A DNA stretch of 64,000 nt from Lutispora thermophila DSM 19022 (GTDB lineage: Bacteria; Bacillota; Clostridia; Lutisporales; Lutisporaceae), in the NCBI RefSeq assembly GCF_900142105.1, contig NZ_FQZS01000012.1:1-64000 (forward strand), in the 5' to 3' direction. Made by a program: the position numbers and the translations under genes. Below the pieces are notes generated by a model. The model ran no database searches. It had not been told where the DNA came from and saw only the letters and a program-made list of their open reading frames with translations. Of this stretch, positions 1 through 7,272 are shown piece after piece (the stretch's first letter is position 1; every line of letters begins with the position of its first letter).

Positions 1-327
1 ACAAGATTTATCATGAGAAGTCAGCAGAGGTCATGGTACAAAGGTAGTCATGAATGCCTTGGGAAGGACTGAACAATAGGAGGTCTTGGAAATTTGAAAA
101 ATTCGAAGGAAATGCAGAGACTGCAGAAAACTTCATAGGATAATATCCAACAGCCCAATTCTAAGTACAACTCTAACGAATTCATATCTTGAAAAGATAG
201 GATATACAAGTATCTATAAAAGGTATATGCTAGTACAATAAATTCTATTGAACCGCCGTATACCGAACGGTACGTACGGTGGTGTGAGAGGTCGGTAGGT
301 GAAATAATCACCTACCTCCTACTCGAT
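1..327 (+). mobile_element. Group II intron remnant, 3' end (RT C-terminus, domains V and VI)
   Basis: Only the 3' part of a group II intron is visible. Domain V is at about 250-284: a 9-bp stem (ACCGCCGTA at 252-260 with TACGGTGGT at 275-283), a CG bulge, and an upper helix TACC/GGTA closed by GAAC. Domain VI is at about 286-327, with GGTAGGTGA/TCACCTACC arms and a candidate branch-point A near 321. The intron would end near 327, about 4 bp from the azoreductase stop codon on the opposite strand. The frame ending at TAA 239-241 reads as the C-terminus of a clostridial-type intron reverse transcriptase (ISNSPILSTTLTNSYLEK), but it has an in-frame TGA at 95-97. Bases 10-85 look like sequence usually found near the start of such ORFs, so an internal deletion is likely (inference from memory). 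The copy looks dead for protein function. Confidence 0.75.
98..241 (+). pseudogene. Group II intron reverse transcriptase/maturase, C-terminal remnant
   Basis: The last 35 codons before the TAA at 239-241 read IISNSPILSTTLTNSYLEK... and end KRYMLVQ, the usual C-terminal end of bacterial intron-encoded reverse transcriptases. The upstream sequence in this frame hits a TGA at 95-97, and no RT catalytic motif (YADD) is present in the window before it. It is therefore a fragment, either from internal deletion or from frameshifts. It sits inside the intron remnant, just upstream of domain V, which is the normal place for the end of the ORF. Confidence 0.55.
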
Positions 328-331
328 AAGA

Positions 332-976
332 TTACGAAAGCTTTTCGATGACGTTTTCAATTTCCAAGCAGGCTTTTTCAATGGCCTTTTCTCTGCCTAT
401 TTCCGGCATGTCTATTCCTTCAACCAATATTTTTTCAAATCTTTTTATTCCTAAAAATTTAAATGTATCCTCGAAATAGTCTATACCATGATAGAATTTT
501 CCCGAAAGTATTTTTGGATACTTACCCCCTGATGACTGAATATAAATCATGTTTCTTTCCTTATCATTGAGAAGACCGGTTACTTCTTCAGGCGTTGCTT
601 TGATGACCCTGCCATTAATTATGATGCAATCTATGTATCTTTTCAATATAGAAGGAAAGCTTATATTCCACATGGGAGTAGCAATTACATAGGTATCGGC
701 TCTTAGAAATTGGTCGCATAATGCATTTATCCTGTCCACTGCTTTTTTATCATTATCTGATAATGCTTCATAATCAGCTCCTGATACGGGTTCTGCCCTT
801 TTTTTGAATATGACATGATTTACTTCTGGGATATACTCATTGTAAAGATCCAGCTCTTCAACCGCATAATCAGTATTTTTAGTTATGAAACGATTAACAA
901 ATTGTCTTCCAACTGTTTTGCTGATAGAAAGATTCTCAGGCTTTGAATTTACGGTAATATATAATAACGTTTTCAA
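332..976 (-). CDS. azoR: FMN-dependent NADH-azoreductase-like flavoprotein
   Basis: A cytoplasmic flavodoxin-fold NAD(P)H oxidoreductase of the AzoR/quinone reductase family. These enzymes use FMN for two-electron reduction of azo compounds and quinones. The N-terminus (KTLLYITVNSKPENLSIS) has the flavin phosphate-binding loop after the first beta strand. The mid-protein motif TPMWNISFPSILKRYIDCII is characteristic of the family. The start chosen is the TTG at 976, which follows a strong GGGAGGTGA site; an earlier TTG would lie inside that site. At 214 residues it is normal for AzoR. It stands alone, and its 3' end abuts the intron remnant, so no terminator of its own is visible. The physiological substrate is unknown. 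Confidence 0.85.
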   Translation of the reverse strand: MKTLLYITVNSKPENLSISKTVGRQFVNRFITKNTDYAVEELDLYNEYIPEVNHVIFKKRAEPVSGADYEALSDNDKKAVDRINALCDQFLRADTYVIATPMWNISFPSILKRYIDCIIINGRVIKATPEEVTGLLNDKERNMIYIQSSGGKYPKILSGKFYHGIDYFEDTFKFLGIKRFEKILVEGIDMPEIGREKAIEKACLEIENVIEKLS

Positions 977-1151
977 TATATCACCTCCCAACTGTTATTA
1001 TTTGCTTGAAGCTTTTGTTTATGCAAAATAAGCTTCATTAGGTAAAAGCATATTAATTAATGACAAAAATGCCGTTAATATTACAGTTTATTTTTTAAAA
1101 TCATAATCAAAATACTAAATAAGGAGGTTTTAAAATAGGGAGGGATGATAA

Positions 1152-1589
1152 ATGGTAGATTTATTTCCTTATGGCAAAAATCATTTTTTAATGCCAAGAG
1201 ATGCTTTCTCATCGTTTCCTATGTACTTTTTTGATGATGATTTTTCTTTGACAAGCCCCATGAAGGGAAATTTTAAAGTGGATTTAAAAGAAACAGAAGA
1301 CAAGTATCTTGTGGAAGCAGACCTGCCTGGAGTGAAAAAAGAAAATATTGATATAGAATATGATAATGGCAATTTGACCATCAGTGCCAAGAGAGATGAG
1401 GTTTTAGAAGATAAGAAGGAAAACTATGTAAGGAGAGAAAGGCATTACGGCGAGCTTAAGAGGAGCTTATATATAAAAAATGTTGACGAAAACAATATAA
1501 GTGCTTCTTTTAATGATGGCGTATTGAAAGTTACTTTGCCAAAGTTGGAGAAAGGTGATGACAGAAGAAAAAGGATAAATATTCAGTAG
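1152..1589 (+). CDS. hsp20: Hsp20/alpha-crystallin small heat shock protein
   Basis: An ATP-independent holdase chaperone that binds unfolding proteins in the cytoplasm. It has 145 residues. The alpha-crystallin domain runs from about residue 40 (FKVDLKETEDKYLVEADLPG) to about 133, with the family signature around NGVLKVTLPK seen here as DGVLKVTLPK. The C-terminal tail ends in RKRINIQ, containing the I-x-I motif (INI) used for oligomer assembly. The start ATG follows GGGAGGG. A second purine-rich stretch (AAGGAGG) lies about 30 bp further upstream without a matching start. It is monocistronic, with a terminator directly after. No CIRCE operator was seen upstream. Confidence 0.93.
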   Translation: MVDLFPYGKNHFLMPRDAFSSFPMYFFDDDFSLTSPMKGNFKVDLKETEDKYLVEADLPGVKKENIDIEYDNGNLTISAKRDEVLEDKKENYVRRERHYGELKRSLYIKNVDENNISASFNDGVLKVTLPKLEKGDDRRKRINIQ

Positions 1590-1606
1590 CAACAATAGAC
1601 AACATA

Positions 1607-1650
1607 AACCTCAGGAGAATTTTTTCTTGAAAATCTCCTGAGGTTTTTCA
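1607..1650 (+). terminator. Rho-independent terminator after hsp20
   Basis: Inverted repeat AACCTCAGGAGA / TCTCCTGAGGTT with a short T run after it, 17 bp past the hsp20 stop codon. Confidence 0.85.
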
Positions 1651-1690
1651 TGGCTATGGTAGTGAATTTTTACATAACAGATGTTTTATA

Positions 1691-3127
1691 TTATAATGTT
1701 TCTGCGTTATTTGCTTTTTTCATGTTATCATATCTGCCAATACCCAATATTATAGACACAAACATTACTGCCAACATTGCATATGCATATAATACATATG
1801 GCGTAACTTGAGTTGCCGTTAGAGGAATAGCGCTATCTCTTGCAAAGCTTATAGTATAGATAATGGCTGGAGTCCATGGCATTGAGTAAACAAGTGTATT
1901 TGATTGAGCATCTAATAAGTTAGCAGTTCTATAAGGGCTGATTCCATATTTTTGACTAAGAGGTTTAGCAAATGAAGCACCTACTGTTAAAATTGCTGGT
2001 GCATTTAATCCCATTAGTCCTGAAAGTATTATAATCATAACGCTGATTACAAATTCAGCTCCACGTGGAGATTTTGCAATTTTACCCAATACCTCCAATA
2101 ACCTTTTATCTCCATGACCTGCTCTCATTATTTCGATGGAACCAAATAACAACAGTGCTAACATAATGACTTGTATCATCCCATTAATACCTGAATAAAG
2201 AACACCATCCACAGTTCTATCAAGGCCACTTCCATGAACTCTAATTAGAGCATTTTTTACTACATTTTGAGCGGGGTCTATTTGTGCAAAATCAATTAAT
2301 CCAGTTATTACAGCAGTAGCACCTGCTAGAACTGAACCTAAAGTTGTAGCTATTATTATATCTCCTACTTTTATTGCAATCCATACAGTTATAGCAACCG
2401 GAATTAACATGACAAGAGTTAATGGATTATAATCAATAGTTACTTCAGATACTGTAGTTGTATCGTATCCAGAACCTATTATGAGAATACCTATAATAAC
2501 TATTGCTCCAGCTGCAAGGGCATATTTAAGTCTTGACCTTACAACTCCGGGAACATCTACGCCTTGGCTTGTTGCAGAGCAAATAGTTGTATCGGATACT
2601 GGCGCTAAGTTATCACCAAAAGCACCTCCGGATATAATAGCACCGGCCAATAGTCCAGGATGTGCGCCTAAGGCTATGCCAGCAGGATATAGAACACCCA
2701 TACCCATAGCGATGGTACCGAAGCCTGTACCGGTAGCAGTAGCAAACAAGCAGCAAGCTAAAAATGATATTATAATGAAAAACGTTCCTTTGATTCCCAT
2801 TGAAGCAGCAACACCCGCAATACCATTGGCCAAACCTGAAGATTTAAGAATTGTTGCAAAAACTCCGGCAAATATCCAACAAACTATTGGGATAATAGCT
2901 TCTTCACTTGCCATACCTTTTATTATGGTATTTGCATATAATTTTTTATCTTTGGCAAAGAAAAAGGCAATTATGAGTGCACTAAAAGCTGGAACCCATA
3001 GAGCGCCATCAGAAATGGAACCCCATGCAAAAGTGGTTACGATGATTAGCGCGATAAAAATTAGGAAAGGTAAAAATGATACCCACTCACCACCGTAAAA
3101 TTCTAGTTTTTTTGAGCTTTTTTCCAT
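1691..3127 (-). CDS. NhaC-family Na+/H+ antiporter-like transporter
   Basis: An integral membrane protein of 478 residues with about 11-12 hydrophobic segments, of the NhaC family (PF03553). Family members exchange Na+ for H+ or carry organic solutes coupled to cations. Family-typical stretches are ATATGTGFGTIAMGMGVLYP and GGAFGDNLAPVSDTTICSA. The ATG start follows AAGGAGGT. Directly upstream is a sigma-54-type promoter (3173-3188, same strand). Family members commonly sit in clostridial ornithine/2-amino-4-oxopentanoate gene clusters. Its divergent position next to the kinase/regulator pair and ortAB suggests it moves the substrate or product of that pathway, probably an amino acid or an amino-acid/cation exchange. 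The actual substrate is inferred, not shown. Confidence 0.85.
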   Translation of the reverse strand: MEKSSKKLEFYGGEWVSFLPFLIFIALIIVTTFAWGSISDGALWVPAFSALIIAFFFAKDKKLYANTIIKGMASEEAIIPIVCWIFAGVFATILKSSGLANGIAGVAASMGIKGTFFIIISFLACCLFATATGTGFGTIAMGMGVLYPAGIALGAHPGLLAGAIISGGAFGDNLAPVSDTTICSATSQGVDVPGVVRSRLKYALAAGAIVIIGILIIGSGYDTTTVSEVTIDYNPLTLVMLIPVAITVWIAIKVGDIIIATTLGSVLAGATAVITGLIDFAQIDPAQNVVKNALIRVHGSGLDRTVDGVLYSGINGMIQVIMLALLLFGSIEIMRAGHGDKRLLEVLGKIAKSPRGAEFVISVMIIILSGLMGLNAPAILTVGASFAKPLSQKYGISPYRTANLLDAQSNTLVYSMPWTPAIIYTISFARDSAIPLTATQVTPYVLYAYAMLAVMFVSIILGIGRYDNMKKANNAETL

Positions 3128-3172
3128 AAGTCTACCTCCTTATTTTTAGAGAATGATGTGCATATATTAAAA

Positions 3173-3188
3173 CGCAAGATTCATGCCA
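3173..3188 (-). promoter_or_regulatory. Sigma-54 (-24/-12) promoter of the NhaC-family gene
   Basis: Read on the minus strand the sequence is TGGCATGAATCTTGCG. It keeps the invariant GG and GC dinucleotides with the required 10-nt spacing, and matches TGGCAC-N5-TTGC except for one base. The predicted start site leaves a leader of about 35 nt before the AAGGAGGT and ATG of the transporter. A sigma-54 activator is encoded next door. Confidence 0.7.
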
Positions 3189-3237
3189 TAAAAAATTTGG
3201 ATTTCAGAAGATTATTAATATAATGTGTGCAAAAATA

Positions 3238-3275
3238 GTGAGAAAAAAATTTCACTGTGAGAAAAAATTTTCTCA
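3238..3275. promoter_or_regulatory. Tandem palindromes, candidate enhancer (UAS) for the sigma-54 regulator
   Basis: Two neighbouring inverted repeats, GTGAGAAAAAAATTTCAC (3238-3255) and TGAGAAAAAATTTTCTCA (3258-3275), share the half-site TGAGAAA/TTTCTCA-like core. They lie 50-90 bp upstream of the minus-strand -24 element, the usual place for enhancer-binding proteins. No clear second copy was found upstream of the ortA promoter. That this is the binding site is an inference from position. Confidence 0.45.
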
Positions 3276-3521
3276 AATTTCTTATAATAATTGAAAATTT
3301 CTGTATGATTTTTTTCATAATCGCTACAGGATTTAATTATACTTATCTGCTATACTCTGGTAATTTTCACATAGAAAATATCTCCAAGTAGTAAACCAAA
3401 TTCTAACTAATTTGATTCTCCACTTAAGGAATACGGTATTGCTTGTTTTAACATTGGTAGGCTATTTTAAAAATCGGAATTGTGATAAAATGAAAATATT
3501 AATGGTTTTGGAGGCGAAATA

Positions 3522-5534
3522 TTGAAGCTTAACATTAGCAGAAATATTTTTAGAGTTTTTTTACTTTCGCTGGTTGTATTTATTTCCTTGACTTTTATAA
3601 CAAAATATTTTGGGTTAAGTATAAGAAAAACCACTGACCTCACAGATGAGGAAATAGAATGGCTTAAAAATAACGGGGCTTTAATTTATGCTTCAGACAA
3701 AAATGCACCTCCTTTAAGGTATCTAGATGATAAGGATGGTCAATATAAAGGGGTTTTGATTGATTATGTACATTATTTATCAATAGAGTTAGGAACTAAA
3801 ATTGAGGTCACGCCATTGCTATGGGAAGATGTTATGTTAGAATTATCCAGCGGAAATGCTGATATGTGTGATATGTTTTCCAGTGAAGAGAGGCAAAAGA
3901 AGTTTCTTTTTTCTAAGCCAATATATAATCTAAGAGGGATACTTGCCATCAATTCAAATTTGACTGATGAGATTAAAAGCTTAAAAGACTTAAAAGGGAG
4001 AACCATGGCTATACAGAAAGAAGACTATGCCAGTGAATATCTATCCAAATACTATCCGGAAATAAAGCAATATTTTGTAGCAGATCTGGAAGAAGCCCTC
4101 GTTTTGGTTGCTGAAGGAAAAGCTGATGCAACACTTGGTGATGAACCTGTGATGACTTATCAAATTGATAAGCATAATCTACATAATAAAGTAACTATAA
4201 TTGAAAAAGCTATTTATGAAAATCAAGTTGTTTTTGCAATTCCAAAGTCAAAGCCAAAGCTTGTATATATTCTGAACAAAGGTATTAGTTCAATGAATGA
4301 AAAAAATGTATTGGAGAAGATACAGCAGAAATGGTTTGGCATATCCACTCCAATTGTAAAATATAGAGATTTGGATAGCATAAAAGGTTATATATTAATA
4401 TTCATTATAATTGTAATTGCAATTCTAGGTCTAATGGCAATTTGGAACTACTCACTTAAAAGTCAAATTAAACTGCGTACAAAAGAATTGGAAGATAGCC
4501 GCAATGAGTTGCAAGCAGTATTTGACGGTATGACAGAATATATGTTGGTTTTAGATGAAAATAAGAACATAAAGAATATCAATAGAGGATTTTTAAAAAA
4601 GCTAGATAAGAATAAAGATCAAGTATTGGGAGCCAATTATAAAGAATCTCTTGGTGTTTTTTCTACGAAGGAATTTGAACAACTTATTGATAAGGCTATA
4701 GAAGAAGGCGTTTATATAACAGAGGAACTACAAATAAATAACTATATATATCAGGTAAGTTTGAACATATTGAACAGTTCAAATTTCGGGGAAAAATATA
4801 TTTTAATTTTTTTATTTGATGTTACAAATGAAAAAATCAGCGCTAATAAGTTGCTGCAAGCTAATAAGATGTCTGCTATAGGAGAGCTGGCAGCCGGTAT
4901 AGCTCATGAAATAAGAAATCCATTAGGAATAATAAGAAACCATAGTTATATTATAAGAAATTCGGCAAGTGACTGGGAACTGGTGAAAAAATCATTAGGG
5001 TTTATTGATTCTGCAGTGGCTAGGGCTAGCAAAATAATTGACAACCTATTAAACTTTTCAAGAATTTCTGGAGATAGCATGGAAAAAACCTATATGTTTA
5101 ATTTTGTGAAAAATATATTTGAACTTCAAAATAAAATATTGCAAAAGAACAACATAGAATATGAATTAATCTGCGATGAAAGATTAATGGTTATAACAAA
5201 TCAAGAATCACTTAAACACATTCTGATCAATCTAATAAGCAATGCAATAGATGCCATGGATAATGGCGGTAAAATAGCCTTTAAGGCATATGAAGACTCA
5301 AATAACTTAGTGTTAGAATGCATAGATACTGGAGTAGGAATAGCAAAAGAAAATTTGGAAAAGATTTTTAACCCATTTTATACTACAAAAGAACCTGGAA
5401 AGGGAACTGGACTCGGATTATATATAGTATATAATGAAGTAAAAAAATTAAATGGAGATATTACTGTAGATAGCAAACAAGGTGAGGGAACTGCATTTAA
5501 GATTCTTATTCCGTTAAGCAAAGAGGTGGCATAA
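3522..5534 (+). CDS. Sensor histidine kinase with SBP_bac_3 sensor domain
   Basis: A membrane-bound kinase of 670 residues. Order of parts: N-terminal membrane segment (about 9-28); one extracytoplasmic domain resembling amino-acid-binding proteins of ABC importers (SBP_bac_3, about 40-272); second membrane segment (about 288-308); PAS-like region (about 325-430); HisKA domain with AAGIAHEIRNPLG (His at residue 462); HATPase_c domain with N box (NLISNAIDAMDNGGK) and G boxes (DTGVGI, GKGTGLGL). The start is a TTG following GGAGG. It is followed after 1 bp by its sigma-54 response regulator. The sensor domain predicts direct recognition of an amino acid or related small molecule outside the cell. 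The ligand is unknown. Confidence 0.9.
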   Translation: MKLNISRNIFRVFLLSLVVFISLTFITKYFGLSIRKTTDLTDEEIEWLKNNGALIYASDKNAPPLRYLDDKDGQYKGVLIDYVHYLSIELGTKIEVTPLLWEDVMLELSSGNADMCDMFSSEERQKKFLFSKPIYNLRGILAINSNLTDEIKSLKDLKGRTMAIQKEDYASEYLSKYYPEIKQYFVADLEEALVLVAEGKADATLGDEPVMTYQIDKHNLHNKVTIIEKAIYENQVVFAIPKSKPKLVYILNKGISSMNEKNVLEKIQQKWFGISTPIVKYRDLDSIKGYILIFIIIVIAILGLMAIWNYSLKSQIKLRTKELEDSRNELQAVFDGMTEYMLVLDENKNIKNINRGFLKKLDKNKDQVLGANYKESLGVFSTKEFEQLIDKAIEEGVYITEELQINNYIYQVSLNILNSSNFGEKYILIFLFDVTNEKISANKLLQANKMSAIGELAAGIAHEIRNPLGIIRNHSYIIRNSASDWELVKKSLGFIDSAVARASKIIDNLLNFSRISGDSMEKTYMFNFVKNIFELQNKILQKNNIEYELICDERLMVITNQESLKHILINLISNAIDAMDNGGKIAFKAYEDSNNLVLECIDTGVGIAKENLEKIFNPFYTTKEPGKGTGLGLYIVYNEVKKLNGDITVDSKQGEGTAFKILIPLSKEVA

Positions 5535-5535
5535 G

Positions 5536-6903
5536 ATGACTAAGCAATTTAAAATTCTAATTGTAGATGATGAAGCTGAGCAAAGAGAGGCTATAAAAAT
5601 AATATTGGAAAGCAAAGGATTTATGGTAGGAGAGGCCAGTTCGGGCGGTGAAGCATTGGATTTATTGGAAGGTGAATTTTATCCTTTGGTTTTATGTGAT
5701 TATATAATGCCCGGAATAAATGGACTTGAAGTATTAAAGAGGATAAAGCAATTATATGGTGAAAGTATTGAAGTGATAATATTTACAGGATACGGTGATG
5801 TAGAGTCTGCTGTAGAAGCCATGAAGCTGGGTGCATTTGGATATTTCATTAAAGGCAACAATCCGGATGAGCTGCTTCTTGAAATAGAGAAAGCTAAAAA
5901 ATTATTAAGTCTTGGTAAAAAACATAGCTTGATTGCTAAGAAAAATGAGAAGAGATATCTATATCGAACCAAAAATCAAAAAATGAAGGAAATTTTATCA
6001 ATATTGGAAGATGTAGCGAATACCAATGCAAATGTACTTTTATTAGGAGAATCGGGTGTAGGGAAAGAAGTAATTGCACAGAAAATACACGATATGAGCG
6101 ATAGGGCCAAAATGCCTTTTGTAGCAATTAATTGTCAGTATTTTTCATCTAACTTATTAGAATCTGAGCTGTTTGGACATGAAAAGGGAGCCTTTACCGG
6201 AGCCAATGAAAAGCGCATAGGCAGATTTGAAGAAGCCAATGGAGGCACTGTTTTTCTTGATGAAATAGGAGAAATTTCTAATGAAATTCAAGTTAAATTT
6301 CTAAGAGTATTAGAAAATAGAACAATTGAAAGGTTAGGCTCTAATAAGCAAATTCCTGTAGACTTTAGATTAATTTGTGCCACTAATAGAGATTTGATAA
6401 AAGAAGTTAAGAATTATAATTTCAGAGAGGATTTATTTTATAGAATTAATACAATCACTATAGAAATACCCCCATTAAGGAAAAGAAGAGAAGACATAGA
6501 AGATATGATATATTTTTTTATGGATATGTATAAAGAGGAATTAAAAAAGGATATCAAGGAAGTTGATAATAATACATTAAAGTTTTTATTGAATTATGAC
6601 TATCCTGGGAACATAAGAGAGTTAAAGAACATGATTGAAAGGCTTGTGGTATTATCTAAAAATGGCATATTAAAGATGGACAATCTTGGAGCCATAAGTT
6701 TTCCGGTAAAAGAGAGTAATAGGAGTCAAAAAGTTGCTCCCTATGAAAAAGCCAAAGAAGAATTTGAGAAGGAATATTTTTATAGTGCTTTAAAACAACA
6801 TGACTTCAATGTAACTAAAACTGCTGATGCAATAGGAATCAGCAGAAGGCAGCTTATAAATAAAATAAACGAATATAATTTACGACAAGAAATGGACCAT
6901 TAG
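5536..6903 (+). CDS. Sigma-54-dependent NtrC-family response regulator
   Basis: A cytoplasmic transcription activator of 455 residues. The receiver domain (1-120) has the acidic pocket and phospho-acceptor Asp55 in [10 protein letters not shown]. The AAA+ sigma-54 interaction domain (about 145-375) contains Walker A GESGVGKE near residue 171 and an intact GAFTGA loop at 218-223, the element that contacts sigma-54. The C-terminal Fis-type helix-turn-helix is about 415-450 ([19 protein letters not shown]). It starts 2 bp after the kinase gene, so the pair is one operon. Two sigma-54 promoters flank the pair: at the NhaC-family gene and at ortA, 15 bp downstream of this stop codon. These are the obvious targets. 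Confidence 0.93.
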   Translation: MTKQFKILIVDDEAEQREAIKIILESKGFMVGEASSGGEALDLLEGEFYPLVLCDYIMPGINGLEVLKRIKQLYGESIEVIIFTGYGDVESAVEAMKLGAFGYFIKGNNPDELLLEIEKAKKLLSLGKKHSLIAKKNEKRYLYRTKNQKMKEILSILEDVANTNANVLLLGESGVGKEVIAQKIHDMSDRAKMPFVAINCQYFSSNLLESELFGHEKGAFTGANEKRIGRFEEANGGTVFLDEIGEISNEIQVKFLRVLENRTIERLGSNKQIPVDFRLICATNRDLIKEVKNYNFREDLFYRINTITIEIPPLRKRREDIEDMIYFFMDMYKEELKKDIKEVDNNTLKFLLNYDYPGNIRELKNMIERLVVLSKNGILKMDNLGAISFPVKESNRSQKVAPYEKAKEEFEKEYFYSALKQHDFNVTKTADAIGISRRQLINKINEYNLRQEMDH

Positions 6904-6917
6904 GTTCATTTCTTTTT

Positions 6918-6933
6918 TGGCACAAAAATTGCA
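6918..6933 (+). promoter_or_regulatory. Sigma-54 (-24/-12) promoter of ortAB
   Basis: TGGCACAAAAATTGCA is a perfect match to the core TGGCAC-N5-TTGCA, preceded by T as in the extended consensus. It lies 14 bp after the stop of the sigma-54 regulator gene and about 36 bp before the ortA ATG, leaving a short leader with the AGGAGGG ribosome site. Confidence 0.88.
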
Positions 6934-6968
6934 GTAATGTTAAAGAAAAAATACTAGGAGGGATAAAT

Positions 6969-7262
6969 ATGATTAAAGCCAAAAAGAATTATTGGGTTGA
7001 AATCGAAAACCTAGTTTTAAAACCAAATGAAAGAGCATCACACTTACCTGAAGATACAAAGGCTACGCCCCTTATGATGTGGATTAAGGGTTTCCTCATG
7101 GATGATGAAGCTGATATAGGAGATGAAGTTTCAGTTAAAACCTTAAGTGGAAGAATTGTAAAAGGAAGACTTGTAGACATTAATCCAAGGCATGTTCACG
7201 ATTTCGGTAATCCCGTTCATGAATTGCTGGAAATAGGCATGGAACTTAAAGAGAATAAATAG
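6969..7262 (+). CDS. ortA: 2-amino-4-oxopentanoate thiolase, alpha (small) subunit
   Basis: The small subunit of the PLP- and CoA-dependent thiolase that splits 2-amino-4-oxopentanoate into alanine and acetyl-CoA, the last step of oxidative ornithine fermentation in clostridia. The 97 residues match the OrtA family: N-terminal AKKNYWVEIENLVL, central LPEDTKATPLMMWIKGFL, and C-terminal GRLVDINPRHVHDFGNPVHE. It is 10 bp upstream of ortB with a good ribosome site between them. It is controlled by the sigma-54 promoter at 6918-6933. The other ornithine-pathway genes are not in this window. Confidence 0.9.
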   Translation: MIKAKKNYWVEIENLVLKPNERASHLPEDTKATPLMMWIKGFLMDDEADIGDEVSVKTLSGRIVKGRLVDINPRHVHDFGNPVHELLEIGMELKENK

Positions 7263-7272
7263 GGGGGATATT

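Larger units (their letters stand above)
3128..3521. other. Divergent control region between transporter and kinase
   Basis: This stretch without genes holds a minus-strand sigma-54 promoter (3173-3188) and two adjacent AT-rich palindromes (3238-3255, 3258-3275). The kinase start region with GGAGG is at 3510-3514. A clear sigma-A promoter for the kinase was not identified, although AT-rich candidates exist near 3480-3495. Confidence 0.6.

Noticed and set aside
48-311. 87-codon minus-strand ORF in the intron remnant
   Set aside because: It runs antisense through domains V and VI, whose pairing explains the sequence. No ribosome site or protein-like pattern.
2481-3098. 205-codon ORF on the plus strand
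   Set aside because: It lies entirely antisense within the NhaC-family gene, is Pro/Ala-rich as expected for the complement of membrane codons, and lacks a ribosome site.
6700-6917. Second copy of the TGAGAAA palindrome upstream of the ortA sigma-54 promoter
   Set aside because: Only a partial TTGAGAAGG is present near 6760, without its inverted half. I cannot support an enhancer there.
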